From NCBI RefSeq assembly GCF_042654065.1, contig NZ_JBHSFP010000027.1:70614-134613 (forward strand): a stretch of 64,000 nt of DNA, read 5' to 3'. This DNA is from Sphaerisporangium dianthi. Lineage in GTDB: Bacteria; Actinomycetota; Actinomycetes; Streptosporangiales; Streptosporangiaceae. Positions 50,863 through 61,800 of the stretch are shown here, piece by piece. Position 1 is the first letter of the stretch. Each line of letters starts with the position of its first letter. The notes under the pieces were generated by a model. That model searched no databases. It had not been told where the DNA came from and saw nothing but the letters and a program-made list of their open reading frames with translations. The position numbers and the translations under genes were made by a program.

Positions 50863-50938
50863 CTAGCGCCGCTAGCGTTCCTGTCGACGTTATGTTAGTT
50901 TCACTCTTGCAGCTAGCGCTGCTAGCACAACTAGCGAG
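50863..50938. promoter_or_regulatory. TetR operators CTAGCGCCGCTAG and CTAGCGCTGCTAG
   Basis: A perfect 13-bp palindrome at 50863-50875, a near-perfect second copy at 50913-50925 and a half-site CTAGCGAG at 50931-50938, all between the divergent tetR and DUF4267 genes. CTAG is rare in high-GC DNA, which makes the cluster striking. Confidence 0.78.
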
Positions 50939-50948
50939 AGGAAAGACC

Positions 50949-51320
50949 ATGCTCACGACGTCCGCCTACGGACTGGCCATCCTGCTCGACCTCTTCGTCG
51001 TCTTCATCGGCCTGCGGTTCCTCCTGGCGCCCCACGCGGCGGCCGCCGGCTACGGCGTCCCCGCCAAGAAGGACGGAGACGCCGCCTATTTGAGCGTCAA
51101 GGGCGTGCGCGACCTCAGCTACGGCATCCTCGGCCTCGCCCTGCTCGCCTTCGCGGGCGCCCACGCCGAGGCCTGGTTCATGCTCGTCGTCGCCCTGGCC
51201 CCGCTCGGCGACACCTTTCTCGTCCTGCGCCACGGCGGCACCAAGGCGGTCGCCTTCGGCATCCACTTCGCCACGGCCGTGGTCGTCCTGATCAGCGCCG
51301 CCCTCCTGTTCGCCGTCTGA
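50949..51320 (+). CDS. DUF4267-type small membrane protein
   Basis: 123 residues from ATG 50949 with GAGAGGAAAG upstream. Four hydrophobic segments: YGLAILLDLFVVFIGLRFLL, LSYGILGLALLAFAGA, WFMLVVALAPLGDTFLVL and AVVVLISAALLFAV. The GYGVPAKKDGDAAYLSVKGV loop is typical of DUF4267. Probably regulated by the divergent TetR protein and co-transcribed with the cupin gene 74 bp downstream. Confidence 0.85.
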   Translation: MLTTSAYGLAILLDLFVVFIGLRFLLAPHAAAAGYGVPAKKDGDAAYLSVKGVRDLSYGILGLALLAFAGAHAEAWFMLVVALAPLGDTFLVLRHGGTKAVAFGIHFATAVVVLISAALLFAV

Positions 51321-51394
51321 CACCACCGCACCCATCCGCCACCTGACACCCGCACCCCCTGCACGACCCTCATCACCCACGCAAGGAGTCACCC

Positions 51395-51889
51395 ATGTCG
51401 TCGTTCCTGTCGACGTTCGACCAATCCGTGATCGTCCGCTCCGCGGATGCCGAAGTGATCGGCCAATCGCCGACCACCGTGCGCCTGCTCGCCGACAGCG
51501 GTTCGACCGGCGGCGCCCTGTCCACGCAGCGGGTCACCCTGACCAGCGGCGCGAACGGCGCCGCGCCGCACCGCCACACCGGCTCGGCCGAGCTGTTCTA
51601 CATGCTCGGCGGCACCGCCCAACTGCTGTCCGGCGAGCAGGTCGTGACCGCCGAACGCGGCGACCTGGTGATCGTGCCGCCCGGTCTCGCACACGCCTTC
51701 GCCGCCGCACCGGGCGAGGATGCCGACATCCTCATCGTCATCACGCCGGGCGTCGACCGGTTCGAGTACTTCCGCCACCTGGAGCGCATCGCCTACGGCA
51801 AGGTGCCGCCCGAGAGCCTCCTCGACGTCCAAGAGCTCTACGACACCCACTTCCTCACCAGCACCTCCTGGAACAACGCCCGCTCCTGA
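51395..51889 (+). CDS. Cupin-domain protein
   Basis: 164 residues from ATG 51395 (AAGGAG six bases upstream). Cupin motif 1 is APHRHTGSAELFYMLGGTAQ, with two metal-binding His and Glu; motif 2 is RGDLVIVPPGLAHAFAA. The single small barrel could be a dioxygenase, an isomerase or a sugar-sensing protein. It ends the accessory TetR/DUF4267 group and is followed by a lower-GC region. Confidence 0.88.
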   Translation: MSSFLSTFDQSVIVRSADAEVIGQSPTTVRLLADSGSTGGALSTQRVTLTSGANGAAPHRHTGSAELFYMLGGTAQLLSGEQVVTAERGDLVIVPPGLAHAFAAAPGEDADILIVITPGVDRFEYFRHLERIAYGKVPPESLLDVQELYDTHFLTSTSWNNARS

Positions 51890-52382
51890 ACCACCCCAGG
51901 CCCGATCACCGGCCAGAGGCGCAGCACAGGTGTGACCGGAGGCCCACCGTGCCGGACCGCACAGCTCACTGCCGCTAAGCGCGTGTGCTACATGTGTCAG
52001 CAAGAGGACGCATGTCTTGTACAAATCGGACGCGCTACAGAGCAAAGGGCACGAGCGAGCGGAGTCAACCACTCCTGGACAATCCGCACGAATACCGCTT
52101 GCGCGAAATGTAGCGCTCGGGTTATCTCCGAGATTGAGGTAGACGTCCTCCTCAATCGACATGATCCCTCTACTGAACCTCCAGCCGCAATGAACGAGCG
52201 GCCACCCGTTGCCACAAAATACCTATACCGACCAAAACGGTCACACAGGCGTGTTGCGGTATGCAATTCACACAATTCCTCGTCAGCCTGAATCTCTCGA
52301 GAGACGGTGGACAGATCGTCGCAGCCGATTTGGTAAATTCACCTTCTGGATTGCACATGATCGGCTTATGCTGCGACGGTGA
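51890..52382. other. Gene-poor, lower-GC boundary of an accessory island
   Basis: 493 bp whose composition drops sharply after about 51970. Short frames exist (51932-52291 and 52261-52671) but show no recognised domain. A perfect eight-base inverted repeat, GATTGAGG/CCTCAATC, lies at 52132-52157. No tRNA, integrase or clear attachment repeat was seen. Confidence 0.5.
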
Positions 52383-53201
52383 ATGGGAGACAGACAAACG
52401 GAGGCGGCCTTGGTCGAGCTTGCTGACTGGCACGGCCTGGTCAGCGAGCGCACCAACGACTACGACGGCCTCCAGCTGGTGGCCATGGTTGCCCCAGGCA
52501 GCCGAAGCTGGGCCAGCCCTTTCCGAGTTGTCGCCAATGACCGTAACGGGTACTTCGTCAAGACTCTGGAATCCTGCAGCAGGGACTGGGCAAGAGGGTC
52601 GCTCGCCGTCGAATACATCGTCGCTCAAGCAGGAAAGCTTATCGGAGCGCCCGTATGCGACACTAGCTTGATCCTTATACCCGAGGAGTTCAGAGGCGGC
52701 GAGATTCGCCGCGGCCTTCCCCTTGTCCCAGGGATCGCACACGCCAGTAAGGCCCTACAGCATGCTGACGAGCGGCGTGACAATCTCGCTTATCGGAACC
52801 GGGACGACAATCGCGTTCGTCACGTCGGAGTCTACGCACTCTATGACTGGTGTTGGGGCAGTGATGCCCAGTGGTTACACGACGTCGACAACGACCAATC
52901 GATCTACTCTCACGATCACGGCCTGTACCTACCGCCCAACGATGGGCGCATCGACAGCAAGTTCCTTCAGCTGTCCGCTGATGAGCCCAACGAGTTGCCT
53001 GACAGCCCGGCCGGCTTGGATGGGGAGGCGGTCGAGGAGGTCGCCGAAGCTCTTGAGAAAATTGATCGTGATGCTCTCGTCAACATCCTGTGCGCCGTGC
53101 CAGCATCGTGGCCAGTGACCGACGAAGCTTTGGCCACGCTCGGCTGGTTCCTTGAGTACAGAGCGCCTGCCGTAGCAAGCCGACTCCGAGCGCTTGTGTG
53201 A
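52383..53201 (+). CDS. HipA-like kinase family protein
   Basis: 272 residues. The pattern FRVVANDRNGYFVKTLES, then LAVEYIVAQAGKLIGAPV and LILIPEEF matches the N-lobe of HipA-like Ser/Thr kinases. HVGVYALYDWCWGSDAQWLHD and IYSHDHGLYLPP contain the catalytic-loop-type Asp and metal Asp/His. It is shorter than HipA (about 440 residues) and no HipB partner is present. ATG 52383 has a poor ribosome binding site; TTG 52410 has GGAGG nearby and is the alternative start. It is followed 16 bp later by a DUF3037 gene, a pairing seen repeatedly in bacteria. Codon use is less GC-rich than that of neighbours, suggesting transfer. Confidence 0.75.
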   Translation: MGDRQTEAALVELADWHGLVSERTNDYDGLQLVAMVAPGSRSWASPFRVVANDRNGYFVKTLESCSRDWARGSLAVEYIVAQAGKLIGAPVCDTSLILIPEEFRGGEIRRGLPLVPGIAHASKALQHADERRDNLAYRNRDDNRVRHVGVYALYDWCWGSDAQWLHDVDNDQSIYSHDHGLYLPPNDGRIDSKFLQLSADEPNELPDSPAGLDGEAVEEVAEALEKIDRDALVNILCAVPASWPVTDEALATLGWFLEYRAPAVASRLRALV

Positions 53202-53217
53202 AGGGAGTGTAGATCCA

Positions 53218-54093
53218 TTGGGCAGATACATCTACTCGATCGTTCGCTGTCTTCCTGATCCGCGTACCGGAGAGTTCGTGAACGTCGGCGCCGTGGCCGG
53301 GGATCCCGCAACAGGAGACTGGGCCGTGCGGCGCCTGAGCAATACCGACCGGATCAAAAAGTTCGCGCCGCCACCGGCGATCGATGTGACAGACCGGTTC
53401 CTGGCCCGCATGAGTAGCGAGATCGGTGAAGCGCGCGAGGCACTGGAAACCGAGACAAGTCATGCACTTGGCGACGACTGGCTGCTGAAGCTACATCATG
53501 ATCATCGAAACATCGCACAGCTCAGCCCCCCTGCCCCCATCGTCGCCGCCCATGCCGAAGCCGCTCTGGATATCATTTTCGACCATATGATCATCGATCC
53601 GGCATCACAGCCTCGACAGGTCACCGTCGGCAAAGATCGAGTAGTTCAGGATCTACGCAGGGCGTATGCGCGCGCGGACATACCGGCACACCTGCTACGT
53701 CCCAAATCGGACGTGTTCATCGGCGACAGGTTGCATTCCACTGTAGATATCGCTGTCGCCAACGGTGAAGTTCTGCAACTGGCCCAAGGGTGGTCTTTCC
53801 GCGTCACGGGATCGGAAAGACTGCTCACACAGGTCAAGGCGTGGGGATTCGCGTTGGAGCGCCTACGTCGCGGCGATGAGGCCAAAGTGGTCGACGCGCG
53901 AGGTCGAGTCAGTGAAGTCGGCTCTGATGTGGACCTGCAAGTCGTTATCGCAACGCCCGAGACGCCTCAACAGGACACGGCGTACGAGGAGGCGGAACAG
54001 GTTTTCCAGGCAATCGGCGCCGAAATCCATCCCGTTGAAGACGTCGGCGCTGTCAGTGCCCGAGCGGCCAGCCTCGTCCGCGGACTGGCCTGA
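53218..54093 (+). CDS. DUF3037-family protein
   Basis: 291 residues from TTG 53218 (AAGGGAG upstream); TTG 53194 is an alternative that would overlap the kinase gene. It begins GRYIYSIVRCLPDPRTGEFV then NVGAVAGDPATGDWAVRR, the DUF3037 signature (YSIVRxxPDPxxGExxNVG). The remainder is alpha/beta with no motif I can name. It forms a two-gene unit with the HipA-like kinase and may modify, regulate or neutralise it. Function unknown. Confidence 0.8.
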   Translation: MGRYIYSIVRCLPDPRTGEFVNVGAVAGDPATGDWAVRRLSNTDRIKKFAPPPAIDVTDRFLARMSSEIGEAREALETETSHALGDDWLLKLHHDHRNIAQLSPPAPIVAAHAEAALDIIFDHMIIDPASQPRQVTVGKDRVVQDLRRAYARADIPAHLLRPKSDVFIGDRLHSTVDIAVANGEVLQLAQGWSFRVTGSERLLTQVKAWGFALERLRRGDEAKVVDARGRVSEVGSDVDLQVVIATPETPQQDTAYEEAEQVFQAIGAEIHPVEDVGAVSARAASLVRGLA

Positions 54094-54232
54094 CTCAGGT
54101 CTCGGAGCTGAGTTGAGGATGTAGGAGACCCAGCCCGCGCACGACTATGGCGGTCACGTGGCGCTGTCGGGTGCGGTGGGCTCTCTCCTCGATGCGCTCG
54201 GTCGCAGGCCCCGCCGGGCGGGCGGGGGTCGC

Positions 54233-55666
54233 TCAGGTGAAGGTCATGAGTTCGTCGAGGGCTTCGCGGAGGTGGGTGGTGAGTTTCCAGACGTCGGGGA
54301 CCATGGCGCGGTCGGCGATGATGCCGACGGCGACCTGGCCGTTGTAGGAGAAGGCGGTGATGTTGAGGCCGCCGCTGGCGTCGGTGACCACCGACACCGG
54401 GTACTGCGCGAGCAGGCGCCGGCCGCACACGTAGAGCGGGAGCTGCGGGCCGGGGACGTTGGAGATCAGCAGGTTGACCGGCGGCGAGGTCTGGGCGACC
54501 AGGCCGAAGGCCGCCCGGTCGGCGAGGCCCGTGAGCGCGGCGGGCATGCTCTCGCTCAGATGGCGCAGCCAGCGTGCCGGCGACAGGCTGAAGCGATCCT
54601 TGATGCGCTGCATCGAGTCGCGCACGGCGTACAGCCGCTCGCGCGGGTCGGCGATCTGCGTGTCCAGCGAGGTGATCATGAGGGTGACCTGGTTGCCCGT
54701 CTCGGCGCCCTCCACACCGCGCAGCGAGAACGGCACGCCGGCGACCAGCGGGCCCTCGGGCAGCGCGTCCTGGTCGATCAGCCAGCGGCGCACCGCCGTG
54801 GCGGCCAGTGTCAGGACGACGTCGTTGACGGTGACGCCGAAGAGGTTCTTGACCTTCTTCACCTCGTCGAGCGGCAGTTCGACGAAGGCGAAGCGGCGGT
54901 GGGCGGAGACCGGTCCGTTGAACGGCGTGCGCGGCACGGCCAGCTTCGGCAGTTGGGGGACCTCGCGGCCGTCGGAGATCTTCAGCTCGCGTGCCAGCCA
55001 CCGGGTGGCCCGGGAGACGGCGACGGCGCCGGGCAGGCGGGAGAGCAGCGGGATCTCGTCCAGGTAGGGCATCGCCTCGGCGAGGAACCTGAGCAGGTGC
55101 GCCGGGTTGGCGGCCAGCCGGGCGCCGGTCCTGAGCAGCATCTGCGCCATCTCGGGGGCGAGATCGGGCTCTGCGACGGCCTCGCGGGGCCGGGGCCTGG
55201 GGTGGGGTTCGAGGTCCATGAAGGCGGCCAGCACGTCCGCGCCGCCGAGGCCGTCGATGGCGGCGTGGTGCAGCTTGGTGTACAGGGCGGTGCGGCCACC
55301 CTGGAGGCCGTGGATGACGTACATCTCCCACAGCGGGTGGCGCCGGTCGAGACGGCGGGCGTGCAGCCGGGCCACCTGCGCGGCGAGCTGCCGATCGGTG
55401 CCAGGGGGCGGCAGGGCCAGCTCGCGCACGTGGTAGTCCAGGTCGAGCGTGTCGTCCTGCACCCAGTAAGGGTGGTCGAGGTTGAACGGCACCTGCATGA
55501 TGCGCTGCCGCAATGGCGGGACCAGCGCCGATCGCTCCTCGACCAGGTCGAGAAGCTCGTCTCGGCTGATCGGGCCTTCGAGGATCGACAGGCCGGCGAC
55601 GTTGGCGACGTTGGTGTCGGTCTCGAAAGCCAGGAACTGTGCGTCAAGGGCGCTCAGCTGCCGCAC
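54233..55666 (-). CDS. WS/DGAT-type acyltransferase (wax ester synthase/diacylglycerol acyltransferase)
   Basis: 477 residues from GTG 55666, chosen because GAGGAGG lies seven bases upstream. It starts VRQLSALDAQFLAFET, the usual WS/DGAT N-terminus. The catalytic HHxxxDG motif is LHHAAIDGLGGADVL. Further family blocks are FNGPVSAHRRFAF, VNDVVLTLAATAVRRWL and NLLISNVPGP. It transfers acyl groups from acyl-CoA to diacylglycerol or fatty alcohols, giving storage lipid. It lies downstream of the PKS on the same strand after 171 bp; whether it uses the polyketide is unknown. Confidence 0.92.
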   Translation of the reverse strand: MRQLSALDAQFLAFETDTNVANVAGLSILEGPISRDELLDLVEERSALVPPLRQRIMQVPFNLDHPYWVQDDTLDLDYHVRELALPPPGTDRQLAAQVARLHARRLDRRHPLWEMYVIHGLQGGRTALYTKLHHAAIDGLGGADVLAAFMDLEPHPRPRPREAVAEPDLAPEMAQMLLRTGARLAANPAHLLRFLAEAMPYLDEIPLLSRLPGAVAVSRATRWLARELKISDGREVPQLPKLAVPRTPFNGPVSAHRRFAFVELPLDEVKKVKNLFGVTVNDVVLTLAATAVRRWLIDQDALPEGPLVAGVPFSLRGVEGAETGNQVTLMITSLDTQIADPRERLYAVRDSMQRIKDRFSLSPARWLRHLSESMPAALTGLADRAAFGLVAQTSPPVNLLISNVPGPQLPLYVCGRRLLAQYPVSVVTDASGGLNITAFSYNGQVAVGIIADRAMVPDVWKLTTHLREALDELMTFT

Positions 55667-55837
55667 GGGGCCACCTCCTCGGGCCGGGCGGATGCGGGCC
55701 GTCTCCGTTCTATCAGCCCGGCACTCCCACCGGAACGCTGGCCCTCCAGGTGCGGCGGCCGCTCGCCGATGGGGGGGCGCCCGAGCCCGCGCCCCGGCGC
55801 CCCCCACGCCGCGCGCGCCGCGCGCGCCGCTCGCGCG

Positions 55838-58800
55838 TCAGCCGTCGTCGGCGTGACGGAGGATGTCGTCGATGATCTCGAACAGCTCGCTGTCGGAGGC
55901 GGCGGCCACCTCCAGGTCGGCCGGCGCGGCGAGCGCCTCGGGATCGCGCGGGCCCCAGAGCCGTCCGGACAGGTGCCGTGCCAACGCGTCCGGACTGGGG
56001 TGGTCGAACACCGCCGTGGCGGCCAGTCGCACCCCCGTGGCCTCGGTCAGCCGGTTGCGCAGTTCCAGCGCGGTCAGCGAGTCGACGCCCAGCTCGCGGA
56101 ACGCCCGGCCGAGGTCGATCTGGTGCGCCGTGGAATGCCCGAGCACCGCCGCCACGGTCGCGCGGACCAGCTCCCTCAGCGCGTTCTCGTCCCTCACCGT
56201 CGCCGGGGCCGCGCGGTGGGACGACGGGGACGCCGTACGCGGCGTACGCGGCGTGCGAGGGACGGCGCCGAGCAGGGTCGTGAACAGGGGCGACCGCCTG
56301 CCGGACGCCGTCCCCCGGCGCAGGGCCGTGAGATCCAGCCGGGCGGGAACGAGCAGCGGCGAGCCGAGCTCGAACGCGGCGTCGAAGAGCGCGAGGCCCA
56401 CGTCCGTGGGCAGCGGCACCAGGCCGCCGCGCGCCATCCGTGCCCGGTCGGCCGGGCCGAGGTGCGCGGTCATGCCGGTGTCCAGTTCCCACAGTCCCCA
56501 CGCCAGTGACGTGGCGGGCAGCCCTCGCGCCCTGCGGTGGTGCGCCAGCGCGTCGAGGAAGGTGTTCGCGGCGGCGTAGTTCGCCTGGCCCGGATTCCCC
56601 ACGATCCCCGCCACGGAGGAGAACAGCACGAACGCCGACAGATCGAGATGCTGGGTCAGCACGTGCAGGTTCCAGGCGCCGTCCGCCTTCGGCCGCAGGA
56701 CGGCGTCTAGCCGCTCCGGATCGAGCGACTCCACCGTGCCGTCGGCGAGGACCCCCGCCGCGTGGACCACCGCAGTGAGCGGACGCTCGGCCGGGATGTC
56801 CGCCAGCAGCCCGGCGAGCCGCCGCCGGTCGGCGACGTCGCAGGCCACGTGGAGCACGTGCGCGCCGAGGCCGGTCAGCTCGGCCTCCAGCTCCGCGGCC
56901 CCGTGCCCGTCCCGTCCTGAACGGCTGACGAGGAGAAGACGCCTCACCCCGTGCGCCCGGACCAGATGCCGCGCGACCGACGCGGCCAGCGCCCCAGCGC
57001 CGCCCGTGATCATCACGGTCCCGGTCGCCCCGATCGCCGCCCTGCCGCCCGTCGCGGCTCCGTCCCCCTGCGGCCCCGACTCAGGGGACGCTCTGACCAG
57101 GCGCGGGGCGAGGAGCCGGCCATGGCGCACGGCGAGCTGTGGTTCGCCGGTCCCGGCCGCGGCCCGCAGGAGGCCCGCGGACGCGGCCGAGCCGTCGAGG
57201 TCGACGATCACGAAACGGCCCGGACTCTCGGACTGCGCCGTCCGGACCAGTCCCCACACCGCCGCGCCGTGCAGCGCCGGAACGTCCTCGTCGTCGCCGG
57301 CGGGGATCGCGCCCTCGGTGAGGACGACCAGCCTCGACGCGGCGAACGTCTCGTCGGCCTGCCAGCGCTGGAGCAGTTCGAGGACGTGTCCGGTGACGCG
57401 GCGGAGCAGAGCCGGCGGGTCGGTCCCCGCGTCCCCGGCGGGCGGCCAGGAGACGGCGACGAGATCCGGCACCGGCGCGCCGGCCCGGATCGCCGCCCGC
57501 AGCGAATCGAGGTCCGGATGGATCGGAACCGCCGCGTCCAGCCCCAGCCGTACAGCCGCCCCGGCGACCCGGCTCCCGCCCTCCGCACCACGGACGCCCA
57601 GGCCGGGGCCCTTCTCCGACCGCGAGTCCGGACCGGAGTCGCTTTCCGACCGCGGGTCCGGACCGGAGTCGCTTTCCGACCGCGGGTCCAGACCGGAACC
57701 GCCTGCCGGTCGGGGGTCCGGGCTCGGCAGGCCTGCGTGGAGCACCGCCCAGCGGGCGGGGGCGGGCGCGGAGGCCGGCACCGCGGTCCAGCGCACGCGG
57801 AACAGGGAACGGCGGTGCTCGTGGCGTGCGATGTCCGCCTCAGGAGAGAGCTCCCGCAGCGTCAGCGCTTCGACCTCGGCGACCAGGCCGCCGGTCATGG
57901 CGGCGAGGGCCAGCGCCACCGCGTCCCCCTCGGCCGGGGCCAGGCGCACGCGCAACTCCGTGGCGCCCGTTCCGTGCAGACGCACCCCCGCCCACGAGAA
58001 GGGCAGCCGAACGGCCCGCGCCAGGTCCGGAGCGGCGTCGAGGAGGTCCACCAGGAGAGGGTGGAGGGTGGAGTCGAGCAGCACCGGATGGACGCCGAAG
58101 CGCGGGGCCTCGTCGTGGAGTTCGGCCGGCAGGGCCACCTCCGCGTACCGGACCTCGCCGAGCCGCCACAGGGCGCGCAGGCCCTGGAACGCCGGACCGT
58201 ACTCGTATCCGATGCCGGCGAGGCGCTCGTACACCTCGTCCAGCGGGACCTCTTCCGCGCCCGGCGGCGGCCACGCGTTCCCGGCGCCGGACGCCCACGA
58301 AGCCCCGTCCCCCGGGGTGCCCGACGAGACCACTGCCAAGCGCTCACCCGAGCCACCGGCCGGGGGCTCGCACCAGGTGCCGGCTGAGAGGACTCCCGAG
58401 ACGCCAGCCGAGCGCTCCCCCGAGACTCCGGGCGAGGGCTCGCACATGCCACCGGCCGACGGCTCGCACAAAGTGCCGGTCAGAGGGTCCCCCGAGACTC
58501 CCGCCGAGGGGTCGCACATGGTGCCGGCCGACGGCTCGCACAAAGTGCCGGTCAGGGGATCTCCCGCAACTCCGGTCGAGGGATCGCGCGAGGTACCGGC
58601 CGAGGGGGCCCCTGAGGCGATGTCGGCCGATGGTGCCGGTACGGAGGCCGTGGCGTGCCGGGTCCATGGTGTCTGCTCGCCGGGCTCGGCCGAGTCCTCC
58701 GACGGACGCGCGTACACCGCCACCGTGCGCCCGCCGGACTGATCCGGGGCGCCCACGAGGACCTGGAGATGGACGCCGCCCCACTCCGGCAGCACCAGAG

Positions 58801-61800
58801 GCCTTTCCAGGACGAGGTCGTCGACCCGGTCGCATCCCGCCCGCCGCGCCGCGTGCAGCGCGAGTTCGGCGAAACCGGCCCCCGGGAACACGACCGTGCC
58901 GTGGACGGCATGGTCGGCGAGCCAAGGATGAGTGCGCCGGGAGATCCGCGCGGTGAGCATCAGACGGTCGTCGTCGGCCGGCGAGACCACGGCGCCCAGC
59001 AGCGGGTGATCCGCGGCCCGCAGCCCGAGCGATCCCGGCGAAGCGGCGTCCCGGACGGCCGGTTCCATCCAGAACCGCTCGCGCTGGAACGCGTATGCCG
59101 GCAGGTCGACATGCCGGCCGTCCGGGAACGCCTCGTCCCACCTGACGTCCACGCCGCGGACGTGGGCGTCCGCGGCGGACCGCAGGAAACGCCCGAGCCC
59201 CCCGTCGCCTCGCCGCAGGGTGCCGAGCGCGGCCCCCGCCTCGTCGCCGGCGGCCTCGTCCAGGATGCGCTGCACGTCCATGGTGAGCACCGGATGCGGG
59301 CCCGACTCGATGAACAGCCGCTGCCCCCGGGCCACGAGGCCGCTTACGGCCGCGTTGAACTCCACCGGATGGCGCAGGTTGCGGTACCAGTAGCCGGCGT
59401 CCAGCTCGGCGCCGTCGATAGGGCCGCCGGTCAGCGCGGAGTGGAACGGGATGCCGCCCGAGCGCGGCGTGACGGGCGCGAGCGCCTCGAGAAGCCGCTC
59501 GCGCAGCCGCTCGACGTGCGGCGAGTGGGAGGCGTACCCGACCGGGAGGCGCCGGATCCGTACGCCGGCCTCGTCGAGCGCGCAGGCGAGTTCCTCCAGC
59601 GCGGGCGGCTCCCCGGAGACCACCGTCGAGGCGGGGCCGTTGTCCGCGGCGATGCCCAGCCGACCGGCCCAGGGCTCGATCCACCGCTCGGCGTCCGCAC
59701 GTGACAGGGCCGCCGACATCATGCCGCCGCTGCCGGACAGGGCGCGAAGCAGCTTGGCGCGCATGGCCACCACCCGGGCGCCGTCCGCCAGGGACAGTGC
59801 GCCCGCGACCGTCGCCGCCGCGATCTCGCCTTGCGAGTGGCCCACGACGGCGGCGGGTTCGACCCCGTACGCGCGCCACGCCGCCGCGAGCGACACCATC
59901 ACCGCCCACAGTGCGGGTTGCACCACCTCGACCCGCTCCAGCGCGGCCTCGTCGTCGAGCACGTCGGGCAGGGACCAGTCCACGAACGGTTCGAGCGCCC
60001 GGCCGCACTCCTCCATCCGCCGGGCGAAGACAGGGACGGCATGGCCGAGCTCCACGGCCATCCCGGTCCACTGCGTGCCCTGCCCGGGGAAGACCATGAC
60101 CGAACGACCGCCCGTGCGCACGCGCCCACGGTGGACGCCCGCCGCGGGCGTGCCGGAGACCACCGCGTCCAGGCCGCGCAGCAACTCGTCCTTGTCAGCG
60201 CCCACGACGACCGCCCGGTGGCCGAACACGGCCCTGCGGGCCAGGGTGAACCCGACGTCGGCGGCGCGCAGGGCGGGCTCGCCGCGAAGGCGGTCCCGCA
60301 GCCGGGACGCCTGGTCACGCAGGGCCTGCTCCCCTGCGCCCGAGAGCACCCACGGCAGAACCCGGGCATCGAGGACCTCCTCGGCGGCTCCGCGCCGGAC
60401 GACCACACGTCCAGGGTCTTCGGGCTCGGGGACGACGAGCTCGGCAGCCGACTCGGGGTGGGCGGGTTCGAAGACGGACGACTCGGCCGCGCGTCGGTCC
60501 AAAGCAGGCGGGCCGGGGACGACGGGCTCGGAGGCGGACGGCTCAGAGGTGGATGGCTCGGCAGCGCGTCGCTCCGAAGCGGGTGGGCCGGGGACGACGG
60601 GCTCGGGGGCGGGGGGTTGCTCGAGGATGACGTGCGCGTTCGTGCCGCTGATGCCGAAGGACGAGACGGCCGACCGGCGGGGCCTGCCGGTCTCGGGCCA
60701 GGGGGCGTTCTCGGCGAGCGGCACGACGTGACCGCTGCTCCAGTCCACGTGGCGAGTGGGCTCGTCCAGGTGCAGGATCTTGGGCAGCAGCCCGTGACGC
60801 ATGGCGAGCACCATCTTGATCACTCCGCCGACGCCGGCCGCCGCCTGGGCGTGCCCGATGTTGGACTTCATCGACCCGAGCAGGAGAGGCCGGTCCGCCG
60901 GCCGGGCCTGCCCGTAGGTGGCGAGCAGGGCTCCGGCCTCGATGGGGTCGCCGAGCGTGGTGCCCGTGCCGTGCCCCTCGACCGCGTCGACGTCCTCGGG
61001 GACGAGCCCGGCGTCGCGGAGCGCTTCGCGGATCACCTGTTCCTGCGCGGGACCATGCGGCGCGGACAGCCCGTTGGACGCCCCGTCCTGGTTGACCGCC
61101 GATCCGCGGACCAGCGCGAGCACCCGGTGACCGTTGCGCCGCGCGTCGCGCAACCGTTCCAGAACGACCAGGCCGGAGCCCTCCGCCCAGGCGGTGCCGT
61201 CGGCCGCCGCCGCGAACGACTTGCACCTGCCGTCCGGCGCCAGCCCGCGCAGCCGGGAGAACTCGACGAACATCTCGGGGGTCGCCATGACGGAGACGCC
61301 GCCGGCCAGCGCCAGCGAGCACTCCCCCTCACGCAGCGACCGCGCCGCCAGATGCAGCGCCACCAGAGACGACGAGCACGCGGTGTCCACGGTCACGGCG
61401 GGCCCGCGGAGGCCGAACACGTAGGCCAGCCTGCCGGACACCACCGCGGAGGTGTTGCCGGTCACCATGAGCCCTTCGACGCCGTCGGGGACGGTGTGCA
61501 CGCGAGGGGCGTAGTCGTGGTGCATGACCCCGGCGAAGACGGCCGTCCGGGAGCCTTTCACCGACGCCGGGTCGATCCCGGCGTTCTCGAACGCCTCCCA
61601 CGCGGTCGCCAGGAGCAGCCGTTGCTGCGGGTCCATGGCCAGCGCCTCGCGTGGGGAGATGCCGAAGAACGACGCGTCGAAGAGGGCGGCGTCGTAGAGG
61701 AAGCCTCCCTGGCGGGTGGAGGACTTCCCCGGCCGGTCGGGGTCGGGGTCGTAGAGGTCCTCAGTGTCCCAGCCGCGGTCGCCGGGCAGGTCGCCGATCG

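Noticed and set aside
51932..52671. Two short frames before the HipA-like kinase
   Set aside because: No domains or ribosome binding sites; the second overlaps the kinase gene in another frame.
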